From assembly GCA_024405435.1 (NCBI GenBank), contig JAKSOU010000001.1, positions 57,881 through 121,880 on the forward strand: DNA of 64,000 bases, given 5' to 3'. Source of the stretch: Akkermansia sp. GTDB taxonomy: Bacteria; Verrucomicrobiota; Verrucomicrobiia; Verrucomicrobiales; Akkermansiaceae. Position 1 is the first letter of the stretch. Each line of letters opens with the position of its first letter. The notes under the pieces were generated by a model. That model had not been told where the DNA came from. It saw only the letters and a program-made list of their open reading frames with translations, and searched no databases. The position numbers were made by a program, and so were the translations under genes. This document shows positions 8,372-16,637 of this stretch, in pieces.

Positions 8372-10120
8372 ATGAACACCCCGCTCATCACCGTCATCAT
8401 CCCCGTGTACAATGCGGCGCAGTACCTGCGGCCGTGTCTGGACAGCCTTTGTGCCCAGACGCTGCGGGAGATTGAAATCATCTGCGTGAACGACGGCAGC
8501 ACGGATGCCAGCGCGGCAATTCTGCGGGAGTGCGCGGCGCGTGATGCGCGGGTGGTGGTGCTGGAGCAGGAGAACGCCGGGCAGGGCGCGGCGCGCAACC
8601 GCGGGCTGGAGCATGCACGCGGAGAGTATGTGGCGGTGGTGGATTCTGACGACTTTGTTTCCCCGAATTTCCTGGAGGCCCTGTACCGCGCGGCGGCGGC
8701 GCACGGGGCGGATGTGGCCTGCACGGCGGATGTGCGCCTTTGCATGCCGGATGGGAGCGAACGGTCCAAGTGGATGGGGTTCAGCCCGCACACCGGCCTG
8801 CTGACGCAACAGGAGCGGGAGAGCGCGGTGCTGGCTTCCGGCGTGGCCTGCAACAAACTGTACCGCCGCGCCTTCCTGCAGGAACAGGGGCTGCGCTATT
8901 TTGCCCGCAAAGCCATTGGGGAGGACAACATGCTGGTTTTCTTCTCCATGATGCTGGCCAACAAGGTGGCGTGCGTGCCGGATGCCACGTACTATTATGT
9001 GCAGCGGGCGGATTCCTCCGTGCACACGCTCACGGCGGAATGGGTGCTGCCCATTGTGGATGTGTACCGCGCCATATTGGACCGCTGCGCCGCCTGCCCC
9101 GGCGCGGAACGCCTGCGCCGCGTGGCCCTGCAGCGCGCGGCGGTGGACGTGGGAGGGCTGCTGGGGCGCGCACGCGCCGGCCTGCGGCGGGAGCTTTTGG
9201 AAAAGGCGCAGCGCCAGCTTCCGGAGCTGGCGGATGCCGCGCAGCTGGCCCCGTACCGCCACCTGCAGGACAGCGGGCGGCGCGTGCTGGTGACGCTCAC
9301 CACCTACCCCGCCCGCACAGGCACGGTGGCGCAAACGGTGCACACGCTGCTCAACCAAACCCTCTGCCCCGATGCGGTGCTGCTGTGGCTGGCGGAGGAG
9401 CAGTACCCCGGGCGGGAGGCGGATTTGCCGGAGGAACTGCTGGCCCTGCGCGCCCACGGCCTGGAAATCAAGTGGACCCGGGATATGCGCTCCTTCAAGA
9501 AGCTGATACCCGCATTGCGGGAATACCCGGAGGATATCCTGGTGACGGCGGACGATGATCTGCTGTACCCGCAGGACTGGCTGGAGCCGCTGGTGAAGGC
9601 GCATTGCAAGGGCCCGGATGTGGTTTGCTCCCGGCGCTGCCACGGAATCCGCCTGGCGGGCGGCGCCTTTGCCCCGTACGGGAGCTGGCAATTCGAAATA
9701 GGGAAGACAAAGGCAAGGTATTCCAATTTCTGCACCACCGGGGGCGGCGTGCTCTTCCCGCCCCATTGCCTGCACCCGGATGTGGACAGGGAAGACCTTT
9801 TCACCAAGCTGTGCCCCAGGCAGGACGATATCTGGTTCTGGACCATGGCCGTGCTGAACGGGTGGAAAATCATGCTGCCCTGCAATGCCTACAAGCTGGT
9901 GAATGTGGAGGGGTCCCAAGAGGACGCGCTCTGGGAGCAAAATCTATTGGGCGGGGAGAACGATGCGGCGCTGGCGCGCATGGCGGAGCACTATCCGCAG
10001 CTGCTGGAAACACTGCGCCGGGAGCAGCGGCGCGAATGGCTGCCGAACATGGCCAAGCGGGTGCTGAGACTGCCGTACAGGGCGGCGCGCAAGCTCTACA
10101 GGCTTCTGCGCCAACACTAA
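8372..10120 (+). CDS. Two-domain glycosyltransferase (GT2 plus second GT-A-like domain)
   Basis: A 582-residue protein from ATG 8372; the open frame extends upstream, but only this ATG precedes the GT2 motif. Residues 1-300 are a normal GT2 domain: ITVIIPVYNAAQYLRPCLDS, VNDGSTDAS, VVDSDDFVSP. Residues from about 305 start a different domain (VLVTLTTYPARTGTVAQTVH) with its own acidic motif TADDDLLYP. This resembles stand-alone glycosyltransferase-like proteins often found in LPS clusters. Two active sites in one chain suggest successive transfer of two sugars. It follows the 7248 gene closely on the same strand. The second domain is the less certain assignment. Confidence 0.82.
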   Translation: MNTPLITVIIPVYNAAQYLRPCLDSLCAQTLREIEIICVNDGSTDASAAILRECAARDARVVVLEQENAGQGAARNRGLEHARGEYVAVVDSDDFVSPNFLEALYRAAAAHGADVACTADVRLCMPDGSERSKWMGFSPHTGLLTQQERESAVLASGVACNKLYRRAFLQEQGLRYFARKAIGEDNMLVFFSMMLANKVACVPDATYYYVQRADSSVHTLTAEWVLPIVDVYRAILDRCAACPGAERLRRVALQRAAVDVGGLLGRARAGLRRELLEKAQRQLPELADAAQLAPYRHLQDSGRRVLVTLTTYPARTGTVAQTVHTLLNQTLCPDAVLLWLAEEQYPGREADLPEELLALRAHGLEIKWTRDMRSFKKLIPALREYPEDILVTADDDLLYPQDWLEPLVKAHCKGPDVVCSRRCHGIRLAGGAFAPYGSWQFEIGKTKARYSNFCTTGGGVLFPPHCLHPDVDREDLFTKLCPRQDDIWFWTMAVLNGWKIMLPCNAYKLVNVEGSQEDALWEQNLLGGENDAALARMAEHYPQLLETLRREQRREWLPNMAKRVLRLPYRAARKLYRLLRQH

Positions 10121-10419
10121 TACCTGCCCACCCCTCTGACCAAGTTCTCCGAACGGGCATCCCAAGCTCCGCGGTGATTCATTAACTGCCGCCCCATGAA
10201 ACACGGAAATGTCACCATTGCCTCCGTGGGATTGCGGCAGTATTCAAAACGCTGCATGCCAAGGACAGCCATGCGGCGCCTCGAAACCAATCCCTTGCAA
10301 AAAGGCCCGCAGAAAGGTGTTCACACGGCAGCATAGGCGGGGGCGCTCCTTCCGTAACGCCGATTGAATTCCACCAGAAAAGGCTTGCTACAGCCATGCA
10401 AATGCTGTAGGGTTGCCGC
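10121..10419. other. Intergenic stretch without a convincing gene
   Basis: About 300 bases between a glycosyltransferase and an acyltransferase. It holds only a 46-codon frame (10196-10336) that resembles nothing I recognise. A seven-base inverted repeat, CTACAGC/GCTGTAG (about 10389-10410), overlaps a weak promoter-like TTGCTA, 17-base spacer, TAGGGT just before the next gene. Confidence 0.4.
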
Positions 10420-11553
10420 ATGGAGACCGCTATTTTCATAGCCGCGCTGCTTACCCTTTTCCTGGGCAAGCCAAGGTTGCGCTACAGTGTGCCGACGGAC
10501 GGGAGCTACATGAGCCATGACCGCACGATGATGATTAACGGCATCTTCCTGGTCCTCATTGTCCTGAAGCACACATGCGGCATTGGGCAAATTGTGGGCT
10601 ATGTGCCGGAAGGGATCGATCTTGTGCTGAAAGAATGCCTGATTATGCCGCTCCGGCAGTTTATCATAGCCACGTTCTTCTTCTATTCCGGGTACGGCAT
10701 CATGTGCTCAATCCGTAAAAGGGGGGATGCCTACATCCATGACTTGCTCTGCGTGCGCTTCCTGCGCCTGTACCTGAACCTGGCTGTTGCCATGCTGGTT
10801 GTCTACGCCATTCCTCCCGGCATTTTCCAGCACCCTCTGGGCGTGGCAAAGGATTACCTGCTCAACGTGCTCGGGTTGACCCCCAACTACGCATTCATCA
10901 TCGTCACCCTTGCCCTCTACCTGCTCACCTGGGTGTCCTTCCGCGTGTGCGGCACACAGCGCCCGTGGCTCGCCATCGGGACGTTTTTCTGCCTGACGAT
11001 GGCCTTTTGCCTTGCGCTCCTGCCGTACAAGCCGCAGTTCTGGGTTGATATGCTGCCGTGCTTTGTAGCGGGCACTGCATACTGCATGCTGCAGCAACGC
11101 ATCGACCGCATGCTCTCCGGCTCCCGCATGCCGGTGTCCCTGATTGGAGCGGCGGCGATTGGCGTGGCCATGGCGGGCATCACGCATATTCCCGCATGCA
11201 ACTATTATATATCCCAGTGGCTCCATATAGACCCGGATGCCCACAGGTCATTGCACTTCCTTCTTCTCACGCAGGCCTTTGCCATTCCCTTTGCCGTGGG
11301 CGTAACATGGTTCTTCGCGGGCATCACCTGGCAACGCGTGCCCGCATTCCTGAAATGGTTCGGTGGCCCGGCGGTCTTTTCCGTCTACTGTTGGCATTTC
11401 ACCCCCATCATCCAATTCTGCCGCATGGGCCTTAACAGCTCTCACCCCTCACTCTATGTGCTTGCCGTCTTTCTTTGCGCCATTCTGCTTGGGTGGCTGG
11501 GAATCCGCTTTTTCAAAGCGGTGGACCATGTTTTCTGGCCGAAGGCCCGCTGA
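10420..11553 (+). CDS. Acyltransferase family 3 membrane protein
   Basis: A 377-residue protein with about ten membrane helices, fitting the acyltransferase_3/OafA-like family that O-acetylates surface polysaccharides. The signature region around residues 35-60 has RTMMINGIFLVLIVLKH, where a His in the first helix area is the usual catalytic candidate. TFFFYSGYGIMCSI follows, matching the F-F-x-S-G-[YF] pattern of the family. It lies between glycosyltransferases and ugd, so acetylation of the local glycan is the likely job. The ATG at 10420 begins the first hydrophobic segment directly. Confidence 0.8.
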   Translation: METAIFIAALLTLFLGKPRLRYSVPTDGSYMSHDRTMMINGIFLVLIVLKHTCGIGQIVGYVPEGIDLVLKECLIMPLRQFIIATFFFYSGYGIMCSIRKRGDAYIHDLLCVRFLRLYLNLAVAMLVVYAIPPGIFQHPLGVAKDYLLNVLGLTPNYAFIIVTLALYLLTWVSFRVCGTQRPWLAIGTFFCLTMAFCLALLPYKPQFWVDMLPCFVAGTAYCMLQQRIDRMLSGSRMPVSLIGAAAIGVAMAGITHIPACNYYISQWLHIDPDAHRSLHFLLLTQAFAIPFAVGVTWFFAGITWQRVPAFLKWFGGPAVFSVYCWHFTPIIQFCRMGLNSSHPSLYVLAVFLCAILLGWLGIRFFKAVDHVFWPKAR

Positions 11554-11603
11554 AGAGGCAACTGCGCGCGGAGCGCGCCTAGCTTCCAAATTGTAAATCC
11601 CGC

Positions 11604-11629
11604 AAAATCCCGCCGTCAGGCGGGATTTT
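11604..11629. terminator. Bidirectional terminator hairpin between the acyltransferase gene and ugd
   Basis: AAAATCCCGCC, four-base loop, GGCGGGATTTT: a perfect 11-bp stem whose A-tract and T-tract serve both strands. The loop contains the ugd stop codon (11616-11618). Confidence 0.65.
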
Positions 11630-12947
11630 GGGGATAGAGGCTCTTGCGGCCGATGGAGTGGTACTCGAAACCGGCGTGGATGGCGTTCTCGCCGTGCATC
11701 ACGTTGCGGCCGTCGAAGATGATGGGCAGCTTCATGAGCTCGCGCACGCGCTGCAGGTTGGCGTTGGCAAACTGCTTCCATTCCGTGGCCACCACCAGCA
11801 CCTCCGCGTCGCGAGTGCACTCGTACATGTCGTCGCAGTAGTTCACCTCGCAGCCCTCCAGCGCCTTGGCGCCGGTCTCCATGGCCTTGGGGTCGTACGC
11901 GCTCACGATGGCGCCCTCCTCGCACAGGCGGCGGATGAGCTTCACGGCCACGGATTCGCGCACGTCGTCCGTGTTCTGCTTGAAGGCGATGCCCCAGACG
12001 GCGATGCGCTTGTTGCGCAGCACCCAGAGCTTCTCGCGCAGGCGGTCCATGAAGTGGTCCAGCTGGCGGGCGTTGATGCGCTCCACCTCCTCCAGCAGGT
12101 GGAGGGGGGCTCCCAGCTGGTGGGAGATGTTGATGAAGCCCTTCACGTCCTTGGGGAAGCAGGAGCCGCCGTAGCCCAGGCCGGCGTTGAGGAAGTTGCG
12201 GGAGATGCGCTTGTCCATGCCGATGCCCATGGCCACCAGCTCCACGTCCGCGCCGGATTTCTCGCAGACCTGTGAGACGGCGTTGATGTAGGATATCTTG
12301 AGGGCCAGGAAGGAGTTGGCGGCGTGCTTGATGAGCTCCGCGGAGGCCAGGTCCACCTCCACGATGGGGGCGTTGAACGGCTGGTACACGCGCTTCATCA
12401 TGTCCATGGCGCGCTGGGAGTTGGTGCCGATGACCACGCGGTCCGGGTTCATGAGGTCCTGCACGGCGCTGCCCTCGCGCAGGAACTCCGGGTTGGACAC
12501 CACATCCACGTCCACATCTGCCCCGGCGTAGCGGTTGATGACCTCGTACACTTTGCGGCCCGTGCTCACGGGAACGGTGGATTTGTCCACCACGATGCGG
12601 TAGCCGTACTCCGGGCGCATGGCGTCCGCAATCTCGTGGGAGACGGCCTCGATGAACGAGAGGTCCACGGAGCCGTCCTCGTGCGGGGGCGTGGGCACGG
12701 CGATGAAGATGATGTCGCTCTTGGCCACGGCCTCGTTCAGGTCCGTGGTGAAGGCGAGGCGGCCGGCGGAGACGTTGGAGACGATCATGTCCTCCAGGTC
12801 GGGCTCGTAGATGGGCATCTTGCCCTGGCGCAGGGCCTCCACCTTCTTCTGGTTGTTGTCCACGCAGATGACGTTGTGGCCGACTTCCGCAAAACAGGTG
12901 CCCGTGGTGAGGCCTACATATCCGGTACCGATGATGGCGAGGTTCAT
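11616..12947 (-). CDS. ugd: UDP-glucose 6-dehydrogenase
   Basis: A 443-residue enzyme oxidising UDP-glucose to UDP-glucuronate with two NAD molecules, feeding uronic acids into capsule or LPS. It shows the NAD-binding start MNLAIIGTGYVGLTTGTCFAE, VDKSTVPVSTGRKV, NPEFLREGSAV, and the catalytic-cysteine motif GYGGSCFPKDV. The C-terminal UDP-binding domain begins near WGIAFKQNTDDVRES. The length is normal for the family. The start at 12947 (MNLAIIG) is fixed by the Rossmann motif. A strong promoter lies upstream, divergent from that of the GT2 gene at 13053. Confidence 0.97.
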   Translation of the reverse strand: MNLAIIGTGYVGLTTGTCFAEVGHNVICVDNNQKKVEALRQGKMPIYEPDLEDMIVSNVSAGRLAFTTDLNEAVAKSDIIFIAVPTPPHEDGSVDLSFIEAVSHEIADAMRPEYGYRIVVDKSTVPVSTGRKVYEVINRYAGADVDVDVVSNPEFLREGSAVQDLMNPDRVVIGTNSQRAMDMMKRVYQPFNAPIVEVDLASAELIKHAANSFLALKISYINAVSQVCEKSGADVELVAMGIGMDKRISRNFLNAGLGYGGSCFPKDVKGFINISHQLGAPLHLLEEVERINARQLDHFMDRLREKLWVLRNKRIAVWGIAFKQNTDDVRESVAVKLIRRLCEEGAIVSAYDPKAMETGAKALEGCEVNYCDDMYECTRDAEVLVVATEWKQFANANLQRVRELMKLPIIFDGRNVMHGENAIHAGFEYHSIGRKSLYPQNPA

Positions 12948-12975
12948 GGGGGAAATAGATATATGCGTTCGCCAT

Positions 12976-13003
12976 ATTATAGGAAAGATGGACAAAAAAG
13001 CAA
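12976..13003 (-). promoter_or_regulatory. Promoter of ugd
   Basis: Minus strand: TTGCTT, 16-base spacer, TATAAT (perfect -10 box), with a leader of about 22 bases before the ATG at 12947. Confidence 0.65.
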
Positions 13004-13017
13004 GCACTATTCCAACC

Positions 13018-13045
13018 TTGACACATTCCGTGCGTATGCTACAAT
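13018..13045 (+). promoter_or_regulatory. Promoter of the GT2 gene at 13053
   Basis: TTGACA (perfect), 16-base spacer, TACAAT. The -10 box ends seven bases before the ATG at 13053, so the mRNA should begin at the start codon. An upstream in-frame ATG at 13044 overlaps the -10 box and cannot be used. Confidence 0.7.
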
Positions 13046-13052
13046 GCGCCCA

Positions 13053-14501
13053 ATGAGCGACACCGCCGCACCAGAGCCCCTCGTTTCCGTCGTCATCCCC
13101 GTGTACAATGCGGAGAAATACTTGCGGGAGACACTTGATTGCGTGTGCAACCAAACCCTGCGGAACATAGAGATTATCTGCGTGGACGACGGCAGCACGG
13201 ATTCCTCTCAAGACATTCTGCAGGAATATGCGGCAAGGGACCCGCGCTTCCGCATCCTGCACCAGCAGAACCAATACGCCGGCGTGGCCCGCAACAACGG
13301 CATGGCCGCGGCAAGGGGCAAATACTTGTCTTTCCTGGATGCGGACGACCTTTTTGAGCCTGACATGCTGGAGAAGATGAGCGCCAGGGCGGAGGAGACC
13401 GGGGCGGAAATGGTATGCTGCGATGTGGATTGCTTTACGGACAACCAGCAAAGGCTCCACCCCATGTACCGTCTGGTGCATGAGCTGGCGCCCCGTGTTC
13501 CGGAGGTGTTTTGCCCGGCGGAAGCGCTGGGGAAAAGATTGTTCCAGCATTTCAACCCCGCCCCATGGAACAAGCTGTTCCTAGCCTCGTTTGCCAGGGA
13601 GGGAGGGCGCGGGTGGCTGGATACCCAGTACTCCAATGATTTGAGTTTTGTACTGCACTGCCTTTTTTCCTGCAGGCGCATGGCGCTCATAGATGCGGCG
13701 CTTGTCCATTACCGTGAGCGCTCCAATTCCATTTCCCATGCCCGCCGACGCGATACCGCGGTGTTTTTCCGCGCGTGGGGGGATTTGCGCGCCCGCCTGG
13801 TGCAGGACAACGCCAAGGATGAGATAATGCTATCTTTTGCCAACGTTTTCCTTGGCCATTTGGAGTGGTTTCTGGGTTCCTTGGCCATAGACTCCAAGGA
13901 AAAGTTGCTGCAGGAGTATGAGGAGCGGTATGACCGCCAGGGATTCCACATTTTGGAATTGCCCGACGAGCAGTTTGAAGACCCCGCCAAACGAGACCGG
14001 ATGCGGGGGCTGTTCCAACCGCAGCTTTCCGTGGTGGTTCCGTTTGAGAAGGACCCCGCCGCTGCGGAGCGCATTCTGCGTTCCAGCTGCAGCCCTGATT
14101 ATTGCGGATACGAACTGGTGTACTGCTGCCCTGCGCCGGATGCCGCGTATGGGGAAATGCTGGGACGCTGCGCACGGCACTGCCCCCAGTTGCGTGTGTT
14201 CCGGGGCACAGAGACAGATGCACGCGGCTTTTGCCGCGCACCCCGTATCGGCGTGCTGCCACACGGCTGCAAGCTGGCGCCCAATGCCGGGCCTGCACTG
14301 GATAGGCTCTGCCGCCAGGCGGAAGGCACGGTGGATCTTGCGCCCCTATGCGTGAGACAATCCCGGCGGGAACTCTTCCTGCGCTATCGGGCGGACAGGA
14401 AAAGCTGGTGCCTGTTCGGGAGGCCTTTCCTTACCGTGATGTACAGCGCCGGGAGCCGGGAGTTCTGGCTGTTTGGCCACCGGGTGGCGTTTTTCGGTTG
14501 A
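13053..14501 (+). CDS. Glycosyltransferase family 2 with degenerate C-terminal half
   Basis: A 482-residue protein. Residues 1-300 are a standard GT2 domain (VSVVIPVYNAEKYLRETLD, VDDGSTDSS, FLDADDLFEPD). From about residue 325 a second GT2-like start (LSVVVPFEKDPAAAERIL) follows, but no acidic DxD-type motif is visible after it, so this half may bind the acceptor rather than catalyse. The promoter geometry fixes the start. The gene is divergent from ugd, from which it is separated by about 105 bases. Donor and acceptor are unknown. Confidence 0.85.
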   Translation: MSDTAAPEPLVSVVIPVYNAEKYLRETLDCVCNQTLRNIEIICVDDGSTDSSQDILQEYAARDPRFRILHQQNQYAGVARNNGMAAARGKYLSFLDADDLFEPDMLEKMSARAEETGAEMVCCDVDCFTDNQQRLHPMYRLVHELAPRVPEVFCPAEALGKRLFQHFNPAPWNKLFLASFAREGGRGWLDTQYSNDLSFVLHCLFSCRRMALIDAALVHYRERSNSISHARRRDTAVFFRAWGDLRARLVQDNAKDEIMLSFANVFLGHLEWFLGSLAIDSKEKLLQEYEERYDRQGFHILELPDEQFEDPAKRDRMRGLFQPQLSVVVPFEKDPAAAERILRSSCSPDYCGYELVYCCPAPDAAYGEMLGRCARHCPQLRVFRGTETDARGFCRAPRIGVLPHGCKLAPNAGPALDRLCRQAEGTVDLAPLCVRQSRRELFLRYRADRKSWCLFGRPFLTVMYSAGSREFWLFGHRVAFFG

Positions 14502-14527
14502 TGCGGCCCACCCGGAAGAAGGAGGCC

Positions 14528-15628
14528 TTACCTGCGCCGCGCATTTTGCAAAACCCTGCGCAGGCCGCGGTACTGCTCCAGATAACGCGTGCGGGCCGAA
14601 CCGGATGCCACCAGTGAGCCCACGCGGTACAGGAATATCTGCTTCAGCAGAACTCCCAGCTGGGCGGATATGGGGATATTTGTTTTCAGGAATCGGGAGG
14701 GGGACATGGAGCCGATGCGCGGGCTGTACGGCATGTAGTCCCGCCAGGCGGATGTTTCCCAAAAGGCGATGAACCTGTCCTCGTGAACATGGCGCGGGCC
14801 TTCCAGCACGCGCGGTTTCTCTCCGGCGAAGTGGACAACCGCAGGAGAGGTGAGGGCGCTCCTCAGTTCATCCCGGCTGTACAGGCAATGCCCGCGGTAC
14901 ATGGCCTCGTAGTCCCTGCAGGCGTAGTATTCCTCGTTGATGGGAATCACGCAGTACTTGAGCGGCAGCAGGGCTATGTCCCGCCAGCACACGGCGTTCA
15001 AGACATCCTGGTCCAGATAGGGAGCCGTGTCCTTGGTAAGGCGCAGGCTCATCTCCATTGCCCGCTCCGCATACCCCCTTTCTTCAAACAAGTTGCAATC
15101 CAGAAGGAAATTCCCGGCATTGAAGTATGCACCGTCCCTCTCTGCAAGGTCGATTGAGAAATTCGCAGCCCATTTCGGCAAGTAGGGGTCTCCATGGTTG
15201 AACCGCTCATACAGGCCGGCCAGGGCCTGAACCCCGGCCAGGGCATGCCCCTGCATATCCATGTCAAACATGTCGGAAAGGTCATCGCAGAAGAGGACAT
15301 CCGCATCAGAATAGAAAACACGGGCATAGGCGTACTTCCGCAGGAGACGGGCAATGAGGAACCTGGCGAACGTGACGCGGTGGAAGTAGGTTGTGGACGG
15401 CATGTCTTGCACCAACTCATCCACCGGGTGGAAGGCAATTTCGGAATCAAACAGTTTACATTGTTCTTTCAGGCGGCGCTTGACAAGCTCCAACACGCCG
15501 TCATCCATTACATGAATGGTGTAGCGGGTTTCCGGCCTGGCGGATGCCAGCAGGGATTCCACCGCGATGGCCAAGGGCACGGAGAAGTTGGCGTCTGCCG
15601 CAAATACAATGGGGAAAGGCTGTGTCAT
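14528..15628 (-). CDS. Glycosyltransferase family 8
   Basis: A 366-residue retaining glycosyltransferase of the LPS galactosyl/glucosyltransferase type. It begins PIVFAADANFSVPLAIAVES. The metal-binding motif is in FYSDADVLFCDD, and the conserved acceptor-region NAGNFLLDCNLF and LDQDVLNAVCW follow. The start overlaps the stop of the upstream nitroreductase-like gene by four bases (ATGA), so translation is probably coupled. It ends the three-gene operon of pyruvyl transferase, nitroreductase and GT8. A role in outer-core or O-unit synthesis is inferred from family and location. Confidence 0.88.
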   Translation of the reverse strand: MTQPFPIVFAADANFSVPLAIAVESLLASARPETRYTIHVMDDGVLELVKRRLKEQCKLFDSEIAFHPVDELVQDMPSTTYFHRVTFARFLIARLLRKYAYARVFYSDADVLFCDDLSDMFDMDMQGHALAGVQALAGLYERFNHGDPYLPKWAANFSIDLAERDGAYFNAGNFLLDCNLFEERGYAERAMEMSLRLTKDTAPYLDQDVLNAVCWRDIALLPLKYCVIPINEEYYACRDYEAMYRGHCLYSRDELRSALTSPAVVHFAGEKPRVLEGPRHVHEDRFIAFWETSAWRDYMPYSPRIGSMSPSRFLKTNIPISAQLGVLLKQIFLYRVGSLVASGSARTRYLEQYRGLRRVLQNARRR

Positions 15629-16635
15629 GGGTGCATGGTAAGGATGTCCCGCGCGGATTTGCGGGGTGATGAGGTGAGCTTGATGGTATCCGGCGCCTGG
15701 CCGCAGGAAAGGATGCAGGCAACGGCCTCTTGCGCGGGAATGCCGGCCAGTTCATGCAGGGCGGCGTCTTTCTGCGCGTTTTCGGACCAGTTGAGCAGGC
15801 AGTGCGCCACCTTGTGGTAGTGCAGCGCGTAGGACAGGTTCATGAGGAAGATGCCGGCGTTGGTGTAAAGGTCGTGCCGTTCCTCCTGCCAGCGCATGCC
15901 GTGAAAATCCGCGGTGACTATGAGCAGCTGGCGCACGGTGTCGCCGAATCCGCGGTTGCCGTTTTGCAGGGCCAGGATTTCCTGCACCTTGGCGGAGTTT
16001 TCATAAAAGTGCACGCGGACGTACTGCCTGTTGCAGGCGGAGGGAGAGTTGCAGGCGAGTTGCACGGCGGCCAGGATATCCTCCCGCGGTGCGGGGCCGG
16101 CCAGGGCGCGCACGCAGTGGCGGCTGGCGGAGAACTGCGGGAAGGCGGCATCACGCGCCGCCCAGAATTCCCCAAGGGTGAGCACAGGCTGGCGGGAGGG
16201 CTGCGCGGGGAATTCCGCCAGCAGGGCATCCAGCTCTGCCTGCAGCTCCGGCGCCACGGCGCCTTCATAGGCGGCGTTCACCTCACGGTATTCCGCCAGC
16301 ACGGTGAGCGCGTGGTGCACCTCAAAGGCGGGCATGGGGAAGTGCGCTGCGTACTGCCGTATCAGGCCAATGAGCCCGCGCACGGCGGCTTGCCCGAACC
16401 CGGGGCGGAAATTGGGCATGGTGAGGCCTTTCTCCAGCTTGTGGTACTCCATGCCTATGGTGGAAAGCAAAGCATCCGCCTGCTCCTGGTGGCGGAACCC
16501 GCCGTACTGTAGCACGCGCTGTGCGTCCGTGTGCACCATGTCCACCACGGCGGCGGCGCAGCGGCGGCGGTAGCGTGCGTGCAGATAGTGGCGGATGCCC
16601 GGCAAATTGACGATGATTTGTTTCAGTTTGCTCAT
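15625..16635 (-). CDS. Nitroreductase-like flavoprotein in a polysaccharide operon
   Basis: A 336-residue protein with an extra N-terminal helical part and a nitroreductase-type domain (SRHCVRALAGPAPREDILAA near residue 170, CNSPSACNRQYVRVHFY after it). These are the FMN-contacting S-R-x-x-R and P-S-x-x-N-x-Q motifs of the family. Such proteins are NAD(P)H-dependent flavin oxidoreductases. Homologues beside pyruvyl transferases are common in polysaccharide clusters, but their substrate is not clear to me. The start at 16635 (MSKLKQIIV) sits two bases after the upstream stop. It is co-transcribed with its neighbours on both sides. Confidence 0.8.
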   Translation of the reverse strand: MSKLKQIIVNLPGIRHYLHARYRRRCAAAVVDMVHTDAQRVLQYGGFRHQEQADALLSTIGMEYHKLEKGLTMPNFRPGFGQAAVRGLIGLIRQYAAHFPMPAFEVHHALTVLAEYREVNAAYEGAVAPELQAELDALLAEFPAQPSRQPVLTLGEFWAARDAAFPQFSASRHCVRALAGPAPREDILAAVQLACNSPSACNRQYVRVHFYENSAKVQEILALQNGNRGFGDTVRQLLIVTADFHGMRWQEERHDLYTNAGIFLMNLSYALHYHKVAHCLLNWSENAQKDAALHELAGIPAQEAVACILSCGQAPDTIKLTSSPRKSARDILTMHP

Positions 16636-16637
16636 AG

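Noticed and set aside
8252..9940. 562-codon minus-strand frame opposite the two-domain glycosyltransferase
   Set aside because: No recognisable fold, and the plus-strand frame carries clear catalytic motifs.
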